Counted from the stretch's first letter, positions 26,920-36,214 are shown. The stretch is DNA of 64,000 bases from Thalassospira xiamenensis M-5 = DSM 17429 (GCF_000300235.2 NZ_CP004388.1:3294001-3358000), one strand, 5' to 3'. Numbers and translations are program-made. Notes: generated from the letters alone by a model not told the origin.

Positions 26920-28467
26920 CTACTTCCAGAACGGTTTCTGCTTTTCGAATTTCTTCCATGCCTTATCAAGCCCCTGAAGGCGATGATCGGCGCGTGCACC
27001 GAACCAGCCGGAAATCAGGCCAATGGCGATCATGCCGTCTTTGGAAAGCTGCGGCCGCAAGGCCATCAGGCGGGATTCTGCCACGGCAACATCATTCAGC
27101 CAGCCAAGAATTTCCTGCAAACCCGTCAGTTCCTTGCGGAATTTATTGACCGGTTTGGCCGCATAAACCTCGCCAAAGAAATCGCTGCCATAGCGCATCT
27201 GTTTGACATCCAGACGCAAGGCGTGAAGTTGTGGCACCGTAAGCTTGCCAACGTCGCCGCCGCGTTTGGTCACGCGTTTATAGGCCCGGCTCAACAGCGG
27301 TTCTGCCAGTTTTGTGACAGGTGCAGACATCGCCTTCATCTGGCTGGCATCCGCCCCCGATGCCCAGCGCGAATAACTCGACCATGCGCCAAGCAACAAC
27401 AAAAGCTGCTGATACTCGAAACTTTCAAGCATTTCGCGCGCGATTACCAAGGCCGCTTCGCGCTGCTTGGCGGCAGCCTTGCGCAGATCGGCGACGCCGG
27501 GATGATCGGGAAACCGTTCCTCGACCATCGGCAGGGTTTCGGTTAGGAAAACATCCCAGTCGCGCAGGCCATCAAGCGCCTTGGTGCAATGTTTCAGCAG
27601 GCGGCGGATCAGGACAGCCTCGCCCTGCGGCAGGTTTTTCTTAAACAGGTTGAACGCAACCCGAAGGCGGCGCATCCCCACCCGCATCTGATGGCAGCCT
27701 TCGATATGAAGGTCTTCGCGCACGCAGACCTCGTTGCCAAGGATCATCCGAAGCCCTTGCGCAAGAACCGCCCGAAACGAAATTTCGGCCGACATATCGG
27801 CAGCAAGCCCGACCGGAGGTGCCTTATAGAAGCCAGGTGTCTCGTTAAGATAAAGCGCACGTCCGCGCGATGCCTTTGAGCGCAGGCTCAGGAACAGGGG
27901 TACGGTGCGTTGCAGTTCAAGTGCCAGATCAAACAGGGCGGCGGGATGGCCTTCCTTCAGCTCCAGCTCCACCTCGGACAGGGGTGATTCTTTCTCCGCG
28001 GTGCGCACCACGCCCTGATCGATTGCCAGTTCCATGATCGCGTCGCGATAGGTCAGATCAACCGCACTGCGTTTCAGATCGGTTTCAAAAATCCGTTCGA
28101 TCTTCTTCTTTTTAACGTGCTTATCAAGCAGTCCGACGACGTCTTCATCGGTGAATTTATCCAGATCAAGAACGCCATCGGGCAGTTCGACATTCCATTC
28201 ATGACGTTCCGGCAGGGCTTCGCGAAGTCCGTTTGATGCCTTGACGGTCTGCTCCCACCCGTTCGTTCCCTTCTTGCGCACACGCAGGGCCAGCCCCTTG
28301 CGGGCCAGCGAAAGCTTGGGCGTGTCGTGATAGATGGACACAAGATGGGTGGTCAGAAGACGACGGCCTTCCTTGACCTCGCGCAGGACGGGTGCCTGCT
28401 TCAAACGCGATACATGTTTCGGATCGATACGGAGCTTCAGTTCGATCTCGATCTGCTTTTCGGCCAT
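26920..28467 (-). CDS. CYTH and CHAD domain protein
   Basis: The start is placed at ATG 28467 (MAEKQIEIELKLR), giving 515 aa. The CYTH domain (about 1-210) has the ExExK signature EIELK and the basic/acidic tunnel residues of triphosphate-processing enzymes. The CHAD domain (about 215-515) has conserved His in HQMRVGMRRLR and HCTKALDGLRDWDVF, which bind polyphosphate in characterised members. Likely roles are inorganic triphosphatase activity or polyphosphate-granule association. It is monocistronic and convergent with the photolyase gene. Confidence 0.9.
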   Translation of the reverse strand: MAEKQIEIELKLRIDPKHVSRLKQAPVLREVKEGRRLLTTHLVSIYHDTPKLSLARKGLALRVRKKGTNGWEQTVKASNGLREALPERHEWNVELPDGVLDLDKFTDEDVVGLLDKHVKKKKIERIFETDLKRSAVDLTYRDAIMELAIDQGVVRTAEKESPLSEVELELKEGHPAALFDLALELQRTVPLFLSLRSKASRGRALYLNETPGFYKAPPVGLAADMSAEISFRAVLAQGLRMILGNEVCVREDLHIEGCHQMRVGMRRLRVAFNLFKKNLPQGEAVLIRRLLKHCTKALDGLRDWDVFLTETLPMVEERFPDHPGVADLRKAAAKQREAALVIAREMLESFEYQQLLLLLGAWSSYSRWASGADASQMKAMSAPVTKLAEPLLSRAYKRVTKRGGDVGKLTVPQLHALRLDVKQMRYGSDFFGEVYAAKPVNKFRKELTGLQEILGWLNDVAVAESRLMALRPQLSKDGMIAIGLISGWFGARADHRLQGLDKAWKKFEKQKPFWK

Positions 28468-28829
28468 CAGGGTCCCCTGGATGTTTGTTATTGCAGCGCA
28501 GAACACGCTGTCTGCCATAACGTCATAGCCCGATTTGTGTTTCAGCAGTTTGAAACCAGCCGCCAGACATCATGGTAACGGGATGTAAAATTTCTGCAAC
28601 ATTCCTGACATGACTGTCTCTTTTCAAGCGTTAATGTTGCGGCTGACATCTTGCGCGCACGGTTGTTTTCATTTGAAAAGCGAACCGACGCGATACGTTC
28701 GTTTGAGCAGTACAAGTATGAGGAATCATCAAAACACCCGGACGAATCGCAAATTTGTCGAGGGTGAAAAGGTGCCGTTGCCCGCGATTCCCTCCCTTTT
28801 TCTGACAGCGTATAAAGTTTTTCAAAAAA

Positions 28830-28844
28830 GTTCTTGATTTGTTC
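28830..28844 (+). promoter_or_regulatory. LexA/SOS-type box
   Basis: GTTCTTGATTTGTTC exactly matches the alphaproteobacterial LexA consensus GTTC-N7-GTTC. It overlaps a possible -35 (TTGATT, 28834-28839), with CATAAG 17 bases downstream as a possible -10. No protein gene follows. Confidence 0.5.
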
Positions 28845-28868
28845 TTTTATTTATGGCATAAGATAAAA

Positions 28869-28930
28869 GTCAACGGGATAAATGCCCCCGGACCGAACCC
28901 CGCAAAGCCTTGTGCCTTGCGGGGTTTTGC
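28869..28930 (+). ncRNA. Candidate short SOS-linked transcript
   Basis: A promoter-like pair with a LexA-type box upstream, and an intrinsic terminator only about 60 bases downstream, delimit a possible small RNA or a truncated leader. The boundaries are estimated from the -10 position and the terminator. There is no homology evidence. Confidence 0.3.
28896..28930 (+). terminator. Terminator-like hairpin in the gene-poor stretch
   Basis: AACCCCGCAA and TTGCGGGGTTTT form a ten-pair hairpin with a loop of about a dozen bases and a short T-run on the right, so it acts on rightward transcripts. Confidence 0.7.
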
Positions 28931-29177
28931 GTTTGGGGCCGGATCAAAGAGGATATCAGGATGCAGCGGCAAAGACACAGACAGGATGGCGGGGTAATCC
29001 GCAGGATATGGGTCGGCGGATGGCGAAGCCATTACGGCGGCATTTCGCGCCGGGTCTAACAGGTTTCGAATACGCTTGTTTGTCATGACGGGAGAGGTGC
29101 GTCTTATCGGGGAAGGGATCCCGGATTTGCCGGAGGCGGCAACGATGGCAGCAGCGGGCTTTGGCCCGCCGATGGTG

Positions 29178-29512
29178 GACAGATGGGGGCCGTGCGCCCG
29201 AAGTCCGTCTTTGGCGAGAATGACCGACGCCCGAAGTGTGTCCGGGCCGAACCGGTTGCCGGAAATGCCATCAGGGCCGAGAGTGATCAGAGCGGGTCAG
29301 AAGCCCGAGAGCCGTCGGTTGGCGAGTATGGCGAAGGCCCGAAGTTTGTCTGGATGTCGGGGTGGCAGGTTGGCACCGTGACCGGAAGATGATCGAAGTG
29401 GGCAACGAGCCCGTGGACCGTCTGTAGGTGGTCCGTCGGCGAGGTTGCTGGAGGCCCGAGGTTTGTTCGGGGTTCATCAGTGACGCGCATGAAGCGATGG
29501 TCCTGCGAAACA
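29178..29512. repeat. Degenerate tandem repeats with a period of about 107 bp
   Basis: Three units begin near 29178, 29285 and 29391. Each carries a CCGTC, then TGGCGAG-like and GCCCGAAGTTTGTC-like blocks at the same offset; the third has an internal 15-base duplication (CCGTC at 29418 and 29433). Similarity between units is moderate. On the minus strand each block reads T-(N/H)-(F/L)-G in one frame, but a stop lies at 29287-29289. Confidence 0.55.
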
Positions 29513-29580
29513 CTGGGGAAGTGCCGAAGGTGGTGTCTGACATGCCGGAGATCGGATCGACACACGAGATTCAGGACATT

Positions 29581-29664
29581 GCGAAACTGGTTTCGCAACG
29601 CAGCGCCAGATCGCTCCTTTTTGGATTAGGCACTATGCAAAATAGAGCGCCAAACTATGCAAAA
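29581..29664. repeat. Short palindrome and direct repeat
   Basis: GCGAAACTGGTTTCGC (29581-29596) is a perfect inverted repeat. ACTATGCAAAA occurs at 29632-29642 and again at 29654-29664, 22 bases apart. The function is unknown. Confidence 0.4.
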
Positions 29665-29744
29665 AGCCACGCGCCGCTTTAGAATATTTGGACGTCTTCA
29701 AGGTGGGGAATATCAAAAAAATGAAACGCGACTTTCGTTCGCGC

Positions 29745-29776
29745 ACAAAAAAACCCGGCCAATGGCCGGGTCATTT
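29745..29776 (-). terminator. Terminator after tRNA-Phe
   Basis: Read leftward, GACCCGGCC and GGCCGGGTTTTTTT form a nine-pair hairpin with a short loop, 17 bases beyond the tRNA CCA end. Confidence 0.88.
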
Positions 29777-29791
29777 TGGGCTACCTAAAGA

Positions 29792-29867
29792 TGGTGCCCG
29801 GGGGCGGATTCGAACCACCGACACGCGGATTTTCAGTCCACTGCTCTACCAACTGAGCTACCCGGGC
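29792..29867 (-). tRNA. tRNA-Phe (GAA)
   Basis: This 76-base tRNA includes the encoded CCA. The acceptor arms are GCCCGGG and CCCGGGC, the D-arm is TAGCTCAGTTGGTAGAGC, the anticodon loop CTGAAAA carries GAA, and the T-loop is GGTTCGAATCC. It lies downstream of yacG in the same direction. Confidence 0.95.
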
Positions 29868-29964
29868 ATTCTTTAAGCGTCTCCGTTTCCGGAGCGTTCC
29901 CTGCGGAACGAGCGGGGTTATACAAACTCCTTCGGGGCTTGTCCAGCCTCAAATCGCATTTTTT

Positions 29965-30171
29965 TTATGCGCGAAAATCTTCTTCATCTTCAAGGTCTTC
30001 AAGATACTCCGGCGGTTCGGTCGCCGGGACGGCATAGCTTTCATTGAGCCATTTGCCGAGGTCGAGATCAGCGCAGCGTTTCGAGCAGAACGGCCTGTAT
30101 TTTTCCACCACCGGCTTGCCGCACATGGCACAGCCCGAGCCTGCTGTTTTAACTGTGTTTTTTTCAACCAT
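29965..30171 (-). CDS. yacG: DNA gyrase inhibitor YacG-type zinc protein
   Basis: The start is placed at ATG 30171 (MVEKNTVKTAG), giving 68 aa, the family's usual size; a longer frame runs into the RNase gene. Four cysteines, C14, C17, C29 and C33 (CAMCGKP...PFCSKRCADLDLGKWL), form the zinc site. E. coli YacG binds GyrB and inhibits gyrase. The tail is acidic. It follows the RNase G-type gene by one base, an arrangement I know from other alphaproteobacteria. Confidence 0.92.
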   Translation of the reverse strand: MVEKNTVKTAGSGCAMCGKPVVEKYRPFCSKRCADLDLGKWLNESYAVPATEPPEYLEDLEDEEDFRA

Positions 30172-30172
30172 A

Positions 30173-31606
30173 TCAGAGTTTCTCCAGCCTGTAGTCAGCG
30201 CGCGAAAGGCTTTCGTCGGCGGCCAGTTCCGGTGCCATCCCCATCGCACGTTCAAGAATTTGTTGCCCGTGGCTTCCCGGCGCAAGATCCGCGACAAGGT
30301 CCTTTGACAGATAAAGCCTGTATCGCCCGCCCTGTCCGCCCTGCCCGCTGCGCATATCGCGAATCACGGAACGCAGCACAAAGTTCAATGCTGCCGTTCG
30401 CGTCGGCATCGGATCAGGCAGCCTGCCTTGCATCAAATCGACAAGGGCAATGCCGCCGCGCTGCCGGGTCAGTTCAAACAGACCCAATCGTGTGAACCCG
30501 CCAAACTGAACCGCACCGCTCATTTCCGGGCCAAAGGCATCGCGAAGGGCGGCTTCGAACCGGTCGCGCGATGCCTTGCCCGCCATGCGAAGCGGATCAA
30601 TCACCACCAGACCGCCAATATTGCGCAACTGCAATTGGCGGACAATTTCGGGTGCTGCGCGCAAGTTGACCTGCTCTGCCCGCCGTGCCTGATCATTGTC
30701 GGAATCCGATCCGCCTGCATTGACATCAATCGCACAAAGTGCGGTCGTCTGTTCGATGGCGATCCAGCCACCGCCCGGAAGCGGCACACGCGGTTGCAGG
30801 GCGGTTGCGATATCGTCTTCGATATCCTGATCATCAAACAGCAGGCGCGTGCCGTCATGACGGATCAGGTGCGCATCATCCAAACCACGTGCGCGCAACA
30901 ATCCACGCAAACGCACAAATTCGTCCGAACCATCAACAATGCATTCGCCGCCCGCCATCACGTGGCGTTCGATCAGCTGATCGGCATCCGACAATGCCTT
31001 GAAAACCACAACCGGCTTTGCCGGTGATGCAAGGGCCGCCTGGGCGCGTTTCCACACAGCCCGAAGCTGTCCAAGTTCGCCTGCCAATGCGCCGTCATCC
31101 CAATCGATTGCCAGACTGCGCAGCGTGATGCCCTCTTCGCGGGCGATCAGCCCCTTGAACAGGGTCATGAGCACCGCACGCCGGTTTTCGTCCTTGAGCT
31201 TGCGGGGGAGTTCCACCAGACCGCCGCGCTTTGCGTCGGTGGGATGCTCGTTCGGGCGCAGGATCATGCCCAGCCCCTCTATCGCGATGCGGCCGGTCAG
31301 TTTCGGGCCTTTATCCTCGAACCCGAGGCGGGAAATCTGCACGATGACCCATTGGCCTTCATGAAGCGGGCCGTCAATGCGATCAAACGGCAGCAGACCA
31401 TCGTCGACACCGTCAAGAACCACCATGGCCGCAGCCATTTCAGAAAGAATTTTCGAAACACGGCCCAGATGGATATCAAACCGCGCCGGGCCACCGCGAT
31501 CAATCCATAAACGCGCCAGCCGGTCATTGCGGATCAGGGCGATGCGCCGTTCGCATGCGACGGCATCAATCAGCAGGCGGTCTGTTTCTGTTCCGCCAGC
31601 CACCAT
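30173..31606 (-). CDS. rng: Ribonuclease E/G family endoribonuclease
   Basis: This protein of about 477 aa takes ATG 31606 as start (GTG 31612 is an alternative overlapping the maf stop; AGGGG spacing favours the ATG). It has an S1-like N-terminal part (GRVSKILSEMAAAMVVLDG) and the catalytic core with acidic residues in TALCAIDVNAGGSDSDND and GGLVVIDPLRM, the DNase I-like metal site of the RNase E/G family. It lacks the long C-terminal scaffold of RNase E and fits RNase G in size. It is coupled to maf upstream and yacG downstream. Confidence 0.88.
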   Translation of the reverse strand: MVAGGTETDRLLIDAVACERRIALIRNDRLARLWIDRGGPARFDIHLGRVSKILSEMAAAMVVLDGVDDGLLPFDRIDGPLHEGQWVIVQISRLGFEDKGPKLTGRIAIEGLGMILRPNEHPTDAKRGGLVELPRKLKDENRRAVLMTLFKGLIAREEGITLRSLAIDWDDGALAGELGQLRAVWKRAQAALASPAKPVVVFKALSDADQLIERHVMAGGECIVDGSDEFVRLRGLLRARGLDDAHLIRHDGTRLLFDDQDIEDDIATALQPRVPLPGGGWIAIEQTTALCAIDVNAGGSDSDNDQARRAEQVNLRAAPEIVRQLQLRNIGGLVVIDPLRMAGKASRDRFEAALRDAFGPEMSGAVQFGGFTRLGLFELTRQRGGIALVDLMQGRLPDPMPTRTAALNFVLRSVIRDMRSGQGGQGGRYRLYLSKDLVADLAPGSHGQQILERAMGMAPELAADESLSRADYRLEKL

Positions 31607-31608
31607 GA

Positions 31609-32208
31609 TCACATCCCCTGTTTGAAACCAAGACCGCGCAGCATCCCGTCAGCCTCGCACAGCGACAGGCCAACGACATTGGAATAGGACCCGGTGATGC
31701 TTTTAACAAACGTTGCGGCATATCCCTGAATGGCATAAGCGCCTGCCTTGCCCTGCCACTCGTCATGGGCCAGATAGCGCGCAAGATCGTCATCGCCAAG
31801 ACGGCGGAAAACCACCTGTGTTTCGATCACGCGCGCGCGGGTCGTACCATCGGGCGCAACCACACAAAGACCACCATAAACACGGTGACGTCGACCGGAA
31901 AGCAGCGAGAGGAATTTGCGGGCCTCGTTCGTATCGGTCGCCTTGCCCAAGGCGCGACGGCCACAGGCCACAACCGTGTCGGCGGCAAGAACAAAGCATC
32001 CCGCATGGTCGGCGGCAATCGCACGTGCCTTTTCCTCGGCCAGGCGCAAGGCAAGCCGACGCGGACTTTCATCATCATGCGGAGTTTCGTCGATATCAGC
32101 AGGGATAACCTGATCTGGCACAATTCCGATCTGTGCCAGCAGCTCAAGACGCCGCGGCGATGCAGAGGCCAAAATCAGTTTCGACAAGTCGCGGCTCCCC
32201 ACAGACAT
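31609..32208 (-). CDS. maf: Maf family nucleotide pyrophosphatase
   Basis: ATG at 32208 gives 199 aa; the longer frame adds an implausible hydrophobic tail before MSVGSRDLSKLILASASPRR. LILASASPRRLELL is the Maf signature, and VLAADTVVACGRRALGKATD holds the catalytic Asp and substrate-binding residues. The family hydrolyses non-canonical or modified NTPs (dTTP/UTP or methylated forms) and has been linked to septum inhibition in Bacillus. It overlaps or abuts the RNase gene, and infA lies upstream. Confidence 0.92.
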   Translation of the reverse strand: MSVGSRDLSKLILASASPRRLELLAQIGIVPDQVIPADIDETPHDDESPRRLALRLAEEKARAIAADHAGCFVLAADTVVACGRRALGKATDTNEARKFLSLLSGRRHRVYGGLCVVAPDGTTRARVIETQVVFRRLGDDDLARYLAHDEWQGKAGAYAIQGYAATFVKSITGSYSNVVGLSLCEADGMLRGLGFKQGM

Positions 32209-32315
32209 CCAAAGCCAAACCAGAAGGGTTGTAGACACAGCAAAACGCAACCTTGCGCGCAAACCTAAACTGCGCGCCCGGCAACGTCAATTTTTGCGGT
32301 ATTACAGGTTCCGGA

Positions 32316-32534
32316 TTACTTGAAACGGAAGGTAATACGACCCTTGGTCAGGTCATAAGGCGTCATTTCGACGCTGACGCGGTCACCAGCAAGAACACGA
32401 ATGCGGTTCTTGCGCATCTTGCCCGAGGTATGAGCAAGAATTTCGTGATCATTGTCCAGCTTCACGCGAAACATCGCATTGGGCAGAAGTTCGACAACAG
32501 TGCCCTGAAACTCGATAACGTCTTCTTTAGCCAT
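32316..32534 (-). CDS. infA: Translation initiation factor IF-1
   Basis: This 72-aa protein starts at ATG 32534 ([22 protein letters not shown]). It is a single OB-fold protein that binds the ribosomal A site during initiation. The sequence is near-invariant across bacteria ([31 protein letters not shown]). It heads the infA-maf-rng-yacG-tRNA-Phe group. Confidence 0.97.
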   Translation of the reverse strand: MAKEDVIEFQGTVVELLPNAMFRVKLDNDHEILAHTSGKMRKNRIRVLAGDRVSVEMTPYDLTKGRITFRFK

Positions 32535-32754
32535 GAGACTCCTAGCTTTCGTATTGCAATACCAATTACCGGTGGCCCGCAAACTGCTCCGAACGCGCAA
32601 AAAGGTCAAGCCCTTTCACGCAAGGGACAAAGCGGCCCAGCACTGCATTTCAATCATGCCCTGCGTGATGGCATTAACCCGCACCGGGAAATCATGTTGT
32701 TTCCCATGACCAATCCCCTTTATGGTTCCAAGGCCCCCATCAAGGACCCTGACC

Positions 32755-33279
32755 ATGACCGCCAATCATCGCCATCCCGTCAACCCGCCCCAAATCCGGC
32801 CCGCAACCGCACAGGATGTTGACGATATCCATGCCATGCTGTTTGAAATTGCCCGTGCGACCGGGTGCGAGGATAAATTCAAAAGCACAGCGGAAGATCT
32901 GGCGCGTGACGGGTTTGGCCCCAACCCGGCGTTCGAGGCCCTGATTGCGCATGACGGGGATACACCGGTTGCACTTTGCCTTTATTTTCCGAGCTATTCG
33001 ACATTTCGTGGCAAGGCCGGGATTTACATTCAGGACCTGTTTGTCGCCCCGGAATATCGTGGCGGCGGTTTTGCCCGTCATCTGATTGCAAAGGTTGCCG
33101 AACGGGCCCGAACACGTGGCCAGCATTATATCCGCCTGTCAGTCGATGCCGAAAACGTCATCGGGCAGCGGTTTTATGCCCGCATCGGCATGCGGCATGC
33201 CCATGATGAACGCATTCATGTGCTGGACGGGGATGCGTTTGACGCGCTGATTGACGGCCCATACGGGGCGTCTGTTTAG
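32755..33279 (+). CDS. GNAT family N-acetyltransferase
   Basis: This 174-aa protein starts at ATG 32755. The acetyl-CoA-binding segment IQDLFVAPEYRGGGFARHLI (about 93-112) is the GNAT motif A, and NVIGQRFYARIGM is motif B. It resembles diamine (spermidine/spermine-type) acetyltransferases in the phrase IYIQDLFV, but the substrate cannot be fixed. It is divergent from infA and convergent with the phosphatase gene, and is not part of the surrounding leftward operon. Confidence 0.85.
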   Translation: MTANHRHPVNPPQIRPATAQDVDDIHAMLFEIARATGCEDKFKSTAEDLARDGFGPNPAFEALIAHDGDTPVALCLYFPSYSTFRGKAGIYIQDLFVAPEYRGGGFARHLIAKVAERARTRGQHYIRLSVDAENVIGQRFYARIGMRHAHDERIHVLDGDAFDALIDGPYGASV

Positions 33280-33289
33280 ACCTTGGGTG

Positions 33290-33736
33290 TCAAACCTTGG
33301 GTGCAGGACCAACCGGGAAGCGTTCAAGGATGCGTTTTTTGATCTGGTCGCGGACCTGCCGATAGGCTTCAAGGCGGATTTCGCGTGAACCTTCGACAAT
33401 TGTGGCGTCGAAGGTATTCCAGAATTCGACATCACAGGCCATGGTGCGGGTCATTTCAACCGCCCTGTGCTGGGCTTCGGGTGACAGGGTGATGATCAGA
33501 TCGAAAAACCCGTCTTCAAGTTCGTCAAATGTCTTGGATTTATAGGTCGAGATATCCAGCCCGATTTCTTCCATGACCGCGACGGCAAAGCCATCAAGAT
33601 CACCGGCCCGCAAGCCGCAGCATTCAACATACACCTTCGTTCCGTGATAGTGACGCATAAGCGCAGCCGCCATCACGGATCTTACAGCGTTGAAGCTACA
33701 GGCAAAAAGAACCGAACCGGGGAGTTCTTCTGCCAC
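33290..33736 (-). CDS. Low-molecular-weight protein tyrosine phosphatase-like protein
   Basis: This 148-aa protein has a GTG start at 33736. The C-x5-R phosphate loop is C13-SFNAV-R19 near the N-terminus, as in LMW phosphatases and arsenate reductases of that fold. The usual C-terminal DPY acid loop is not obvious; a FDATIVEGSREIR segment stands in that area. It follows the UPF0262 gene by six bases. Substrates are unknown; it could act on protein phosphotyrosine or another small phosphate. Confidence 0.82.
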   Translation of the reverse strand: MAEELPGSVLFACSFNAVRSVMAAALMRHYHGTKVYVECCGLRAGDLDGFAVAVMEEIGLDISTYKSKTFDELEDGFFDLIITLSPEAQHRAVEMTRTMACDVEFWNTFDATIVEGSREIRLEAYRQVRDQIKKRILERFPVGPAPKV

Positions 33737-33742
33737 CGTGCC

Positions 33743-34228
33743 CTAACCCCGGATATGAAGGACGCAGATCAGGGTAAACAGGCGACGCGCGGTATTTTCA
33801 TCAATCGTCACCTTTTCCGACAGCAGTTCGCGAAGCTGTTCGGATCCTTCGTTATGCAGGCCGCGGCGCGCCATATCGATGGTTTCGATCTGTGCGGCGC
33901 TCGCCTTTTTGATCGCGTCGTAATAGCTTTCGCAGATCATGAAGTAATCCTTCACAATCCGGCGGAACGGGGTTAACGGCACGACAATGGTCGTCAGGTT
34001 TTCGGTATCATCATCGCCGCGCACATCCATATAGATGCGGTTGTCTTCGATGCGCATGTGAACCGAATACGGACCTTCGAAGCCGCCCTTGGGCACGAAA
34101 TGGTTATCTTCGAGAAGGTCATAGATGGCCACCGCCTGCTCGTGCTCGACCTCGGGGCGGCGACGCACCTTGTATTTCTCGTCGAGATAGATACCGGCAA
34201 TGCATTGGTTGTCTGCAATTTCTGCCAT
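33743..34228 (-). CDS. UPF0262 family protein
   Basis: This 161-aa protein is recognised by the conserved core RRPEVEHEQAVAIYDLLEDNHF and GPYSVHMRIEDNRIYMDV. The family is largely alphaproteobacterial and commonly sits downstream of hisD, as here. Its function is not established. It is probably co-transcribed with hisD and the following phosphatase gene. Confidence 0.88.
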   Translation of the reverse strand: MAEIADNQCIAGIYLDEKYKVRRRPEVEHEQAVAIYDLLEDNHFVPKGGFEGPYSVHMRIEDNRIYMDVRGDDDTENLTTIVVPLTPFRRIVKDYFMICESYYDAIKKASAAQIETIDMARRGLHNEGSEQLRELLSEKVTIDENTARRLFTLICVLHIRG

Positions 34229-34269
34229 CTTAGTCTCCCTGCGATCCCTCGGCGCTGCACTGCAACAGC

Positions 34270-35565
34270 TTACATGCGGTTGGACCGGATCGCCACAGAA
34301 AGTCCGTGTGCCTGCAAACCTTCGCTTTCGGCCAGTGCAATCGCCGCCGGGCCGATTTTGGCCAGACTTTCAGGCGTGCATTTGATCAATGACGACCGCT
34401 TGATGAAATCAAGCACACCCAGACCCGACGAGAAACGCGCCGAACGGGCGGTTGGCAGAACGTGGTTTGGCCCGGCAACATAATCGCCAATCGCCTCGGG
34501 CGTGTAACGGCCAAGGAAAATGGCACCGGCATGATGAATGTCTTCGGCAAGTGCGTCCGGGTCATCCACAGCCAGTTCAAGATGTTCCGGTGCGATCCGA
34601 TCAACCAAGGCCGGAGCCTGCGTCAGATTTTCCACCAAGACAATTGCACCAAAGTCGCGCCAGCTTGCCCCGGCGATTTCGGCACGCGGCAGTTTTTCAA
34701 GATGCGCGTCAATGGCGTCCTGAACACGATCGGCAAAAGCCGCATCATCGGTAATCAGGATCGACTGTGCGACCGGATCATGTTCGGCCTGCGACAGCAG
34801 ATCAGCCGCGACCCAGCTTGGATCGTTGGAACCATCGGCAACAACAAGGATTTCCGACGGACCGGCGATCATGTCAATCCCGACCTGCCCGAAAACGCGG
34901 CGCTTGGCAGCGGCGACAAAGGCATTGCCCGGACCAACGATCTTGTCGACCGGCTTGATGGTTTGCGTCCCATAGGCCAATGCTGCAATCGCCTGTGCCC
35001 CGCCAATCCGGTAAATTTCGTCAACACCGGCAATCCATGCGGCGGCCAGAACCAGCGGGTTCATCTTGTTATCAGGGGTAGGTACGACCATCACCAGACG
35101 TTCGACACCGGCAACCTTGGCCGGAATGGCGTTCATCAGCACCGAAGACGGATAGGATGCCAGCCCACCGGGCACATAAAGCCCGGCAGCCGATACCGGA
35201 CGCCAGCGCCAACCGAGTTCGACCCCGGTTGCATCGGTATAACGTTCGTCAGACGGCATTTGCCGATCATGGTAGGAACGAATGCGTTCAGCGGCCAGTT
35301 TCAGCGCCTGCAGAAGGTCGGCATCGATTGCGGCAATCGCAGCATCGACTTCGTCCTTTGTCACAACCATGCCGCTGGCATCGATATTCAGGCGATCAAA
35401 CTTGTTGGTGTAATCACACACCGCTTCGTCTCCGCGTGCGCGGACATCGGCAATGATATCGGCAACTGCGGCATCAACATCGGCATCAGATTCCCGCTTC
35501 ATGCCAAGCAGTTTGACAAAGCCTTCTTCGAAATCGGCATCGGTGATCGAAAGTTTAATCGGCAT
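34270..35565 (-). CDS. hisD: Histidinol dehydrogenase
   Basis: ATG at 35565 gives 431 aa. It is a zinc enzyme that oxidises histidinol to histidine in two NAD-dependent steps. Zn and catalytic features include [30 protein letters not shown] and the C-terminal APEHLEL region. The start lies inside the end of hisG (11-base overlap, 35555-35565), so the two are translationally coupled. Confidence 0.95.
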   Translation of the reverse strand: MPIKLSITDADFEEGFVKLLGMKRESDADVDAAVADIIADVRARGDEAVCDYTNKFDRLNIDASGMVVTKDEVDAAIAAIDADLLQALKLAAERIRSYHDRQMPSDERYTDATGVELGWRWRPVSAAGLYVPGGLASYPSSVLMNAIPAKVAGVERLVMVVPTPDNKMNPLVLAAAWIAGVDEIYRIGGAQAIAALAYGTQTIKPVDKIVGPGNAFVAAAKRRVFGQVGIDMIAGPSEILVVADGSNDPSWVAADLLSQAEHDPVAQSILITDDAAFADRVQDAIDAHLEKLPRAEIAGASWRDFGAIVLVENLTQAPALVDRIAPEHLELAVDDPDALAEDIHHAGAIFLGRYTPEAIGDYVAGPNHVLPTARSARFSSGLGVLDFIKRSSLIKCTPESLAKIGPAAIALAESEGLQAHGLSVAIRSNRM

Positions 35566-36214
35566 TGCGCACCTCGGAGAAACGGTCAATCCAGGGCTGA
35601 ACATCAGTCGGACGGGTTTTAAGTGCGGCCCGGTTGACGATCAGGCGCGAGGTGACATCGGCAATATGTTCGATTTCGCGAAGCCCGTTGGCCTTTAACG
35701 TATTACCGGTCGACACAAGGTCAACGATACGACGGCACAGGCCAAGGGTTGGTGCCAGTTCCATCGCCCCGTTCAGCTTGATGCATTCGGCCTGCACACC
35801 GCGCGCGGCAAAATGATTGCGGGTGACGTTGGGGTATTTGGTGGCAACACGGACATGCGACCAGCGCGACGGATCATCGCCATCAATCATTTCTTCGGGC
35901 TCGGCCACGGCAAGGCGGCAATGCCCGATATCGAGATCAAGCGGGGCATAGATTTCGGAATAATCGAATTCCATCAGGACATCATTGCCGCAGACACCGA
36001 TATGCGCCGCACCAAAGGCAACAAATGTTGCAACGTCGAAGCTGCGCACACGGATGATATCGATATGCGGATGATTGGTGGCGAAACGCAGGGCCCGGGA
36101 TTTCGGATCGTCAAATGCGGCTTCCGGTTCGATCCCGGCTGCGCGCACCAGCGGCATTACCTCGTCTAGAATGCGCCCCTTTGGCAGGGCCAGCACCAGC
36201 TTTTCGTCACTCAT
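35555..36214 (-). CDS. hisG: ATP phosphoribosyltransferase (short form)
   Basis: This 219-aa protein starts at ATG 36214 ([18 protein letters not shown]). It catalyses the first step of histidine synthesis. The PRPP-binding segment is near the C-terminus ([14 protein letters not shown]). The length is that of the short HisG, which in known systems needs the HisZ regulatory subunit. No hisZ is visible in this window, so it must be elsewhere. It overlaps hisD. Confidence 0.94.
   Translation of the reverse strand: MSDEKLVLALPKGRILDEVMPLVRAAGIEPEAAFDDPKSRALRFATNHPHIDIIRVRSFDVATFVAFGAAHIGVCGNDVLMEFDYSEIYAPLDLDIGHCRLAVAEPEEMIDGDDPSRWSHVRVATKYPNVTRNHFAARGVQAECIKLNGAMELAPTLGLCRRIVDLVSTGNTLKANGLREIEHIADVTSRLIVNRAALKTRPTDVQPWIDRFSEVRNAD

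Larger units (their letters stand above)
28468..29791. other. 1.3-kb stretch without a convincing gene
   Basis: Between the CYTH-CHAD gene and tRNA-Phe I find no ORF with recognisable homology or a good ribosome-binding site; the frames present (up to about 100 codons) are mutually overlapping on both strands. It holds an AT-rich part (28.6-28.87 kb) with a LexA-like box and promoter-like elements, a terminator at 28896-28930, degenerate repeats of about 107 bp (29178-29512), and short palindromes and direct repeats (29581-29664). It may be the remains of a decayed gene or an untranslated RNA region. Confidence 0.6.

Noticed and set aside
28847-29086. Leftward 79-codon frame over the terminator-like hairpin
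   Set aside because: It reads through the hairpin and has no ribosome-binding site; a structural RNA or spacer is more likely.
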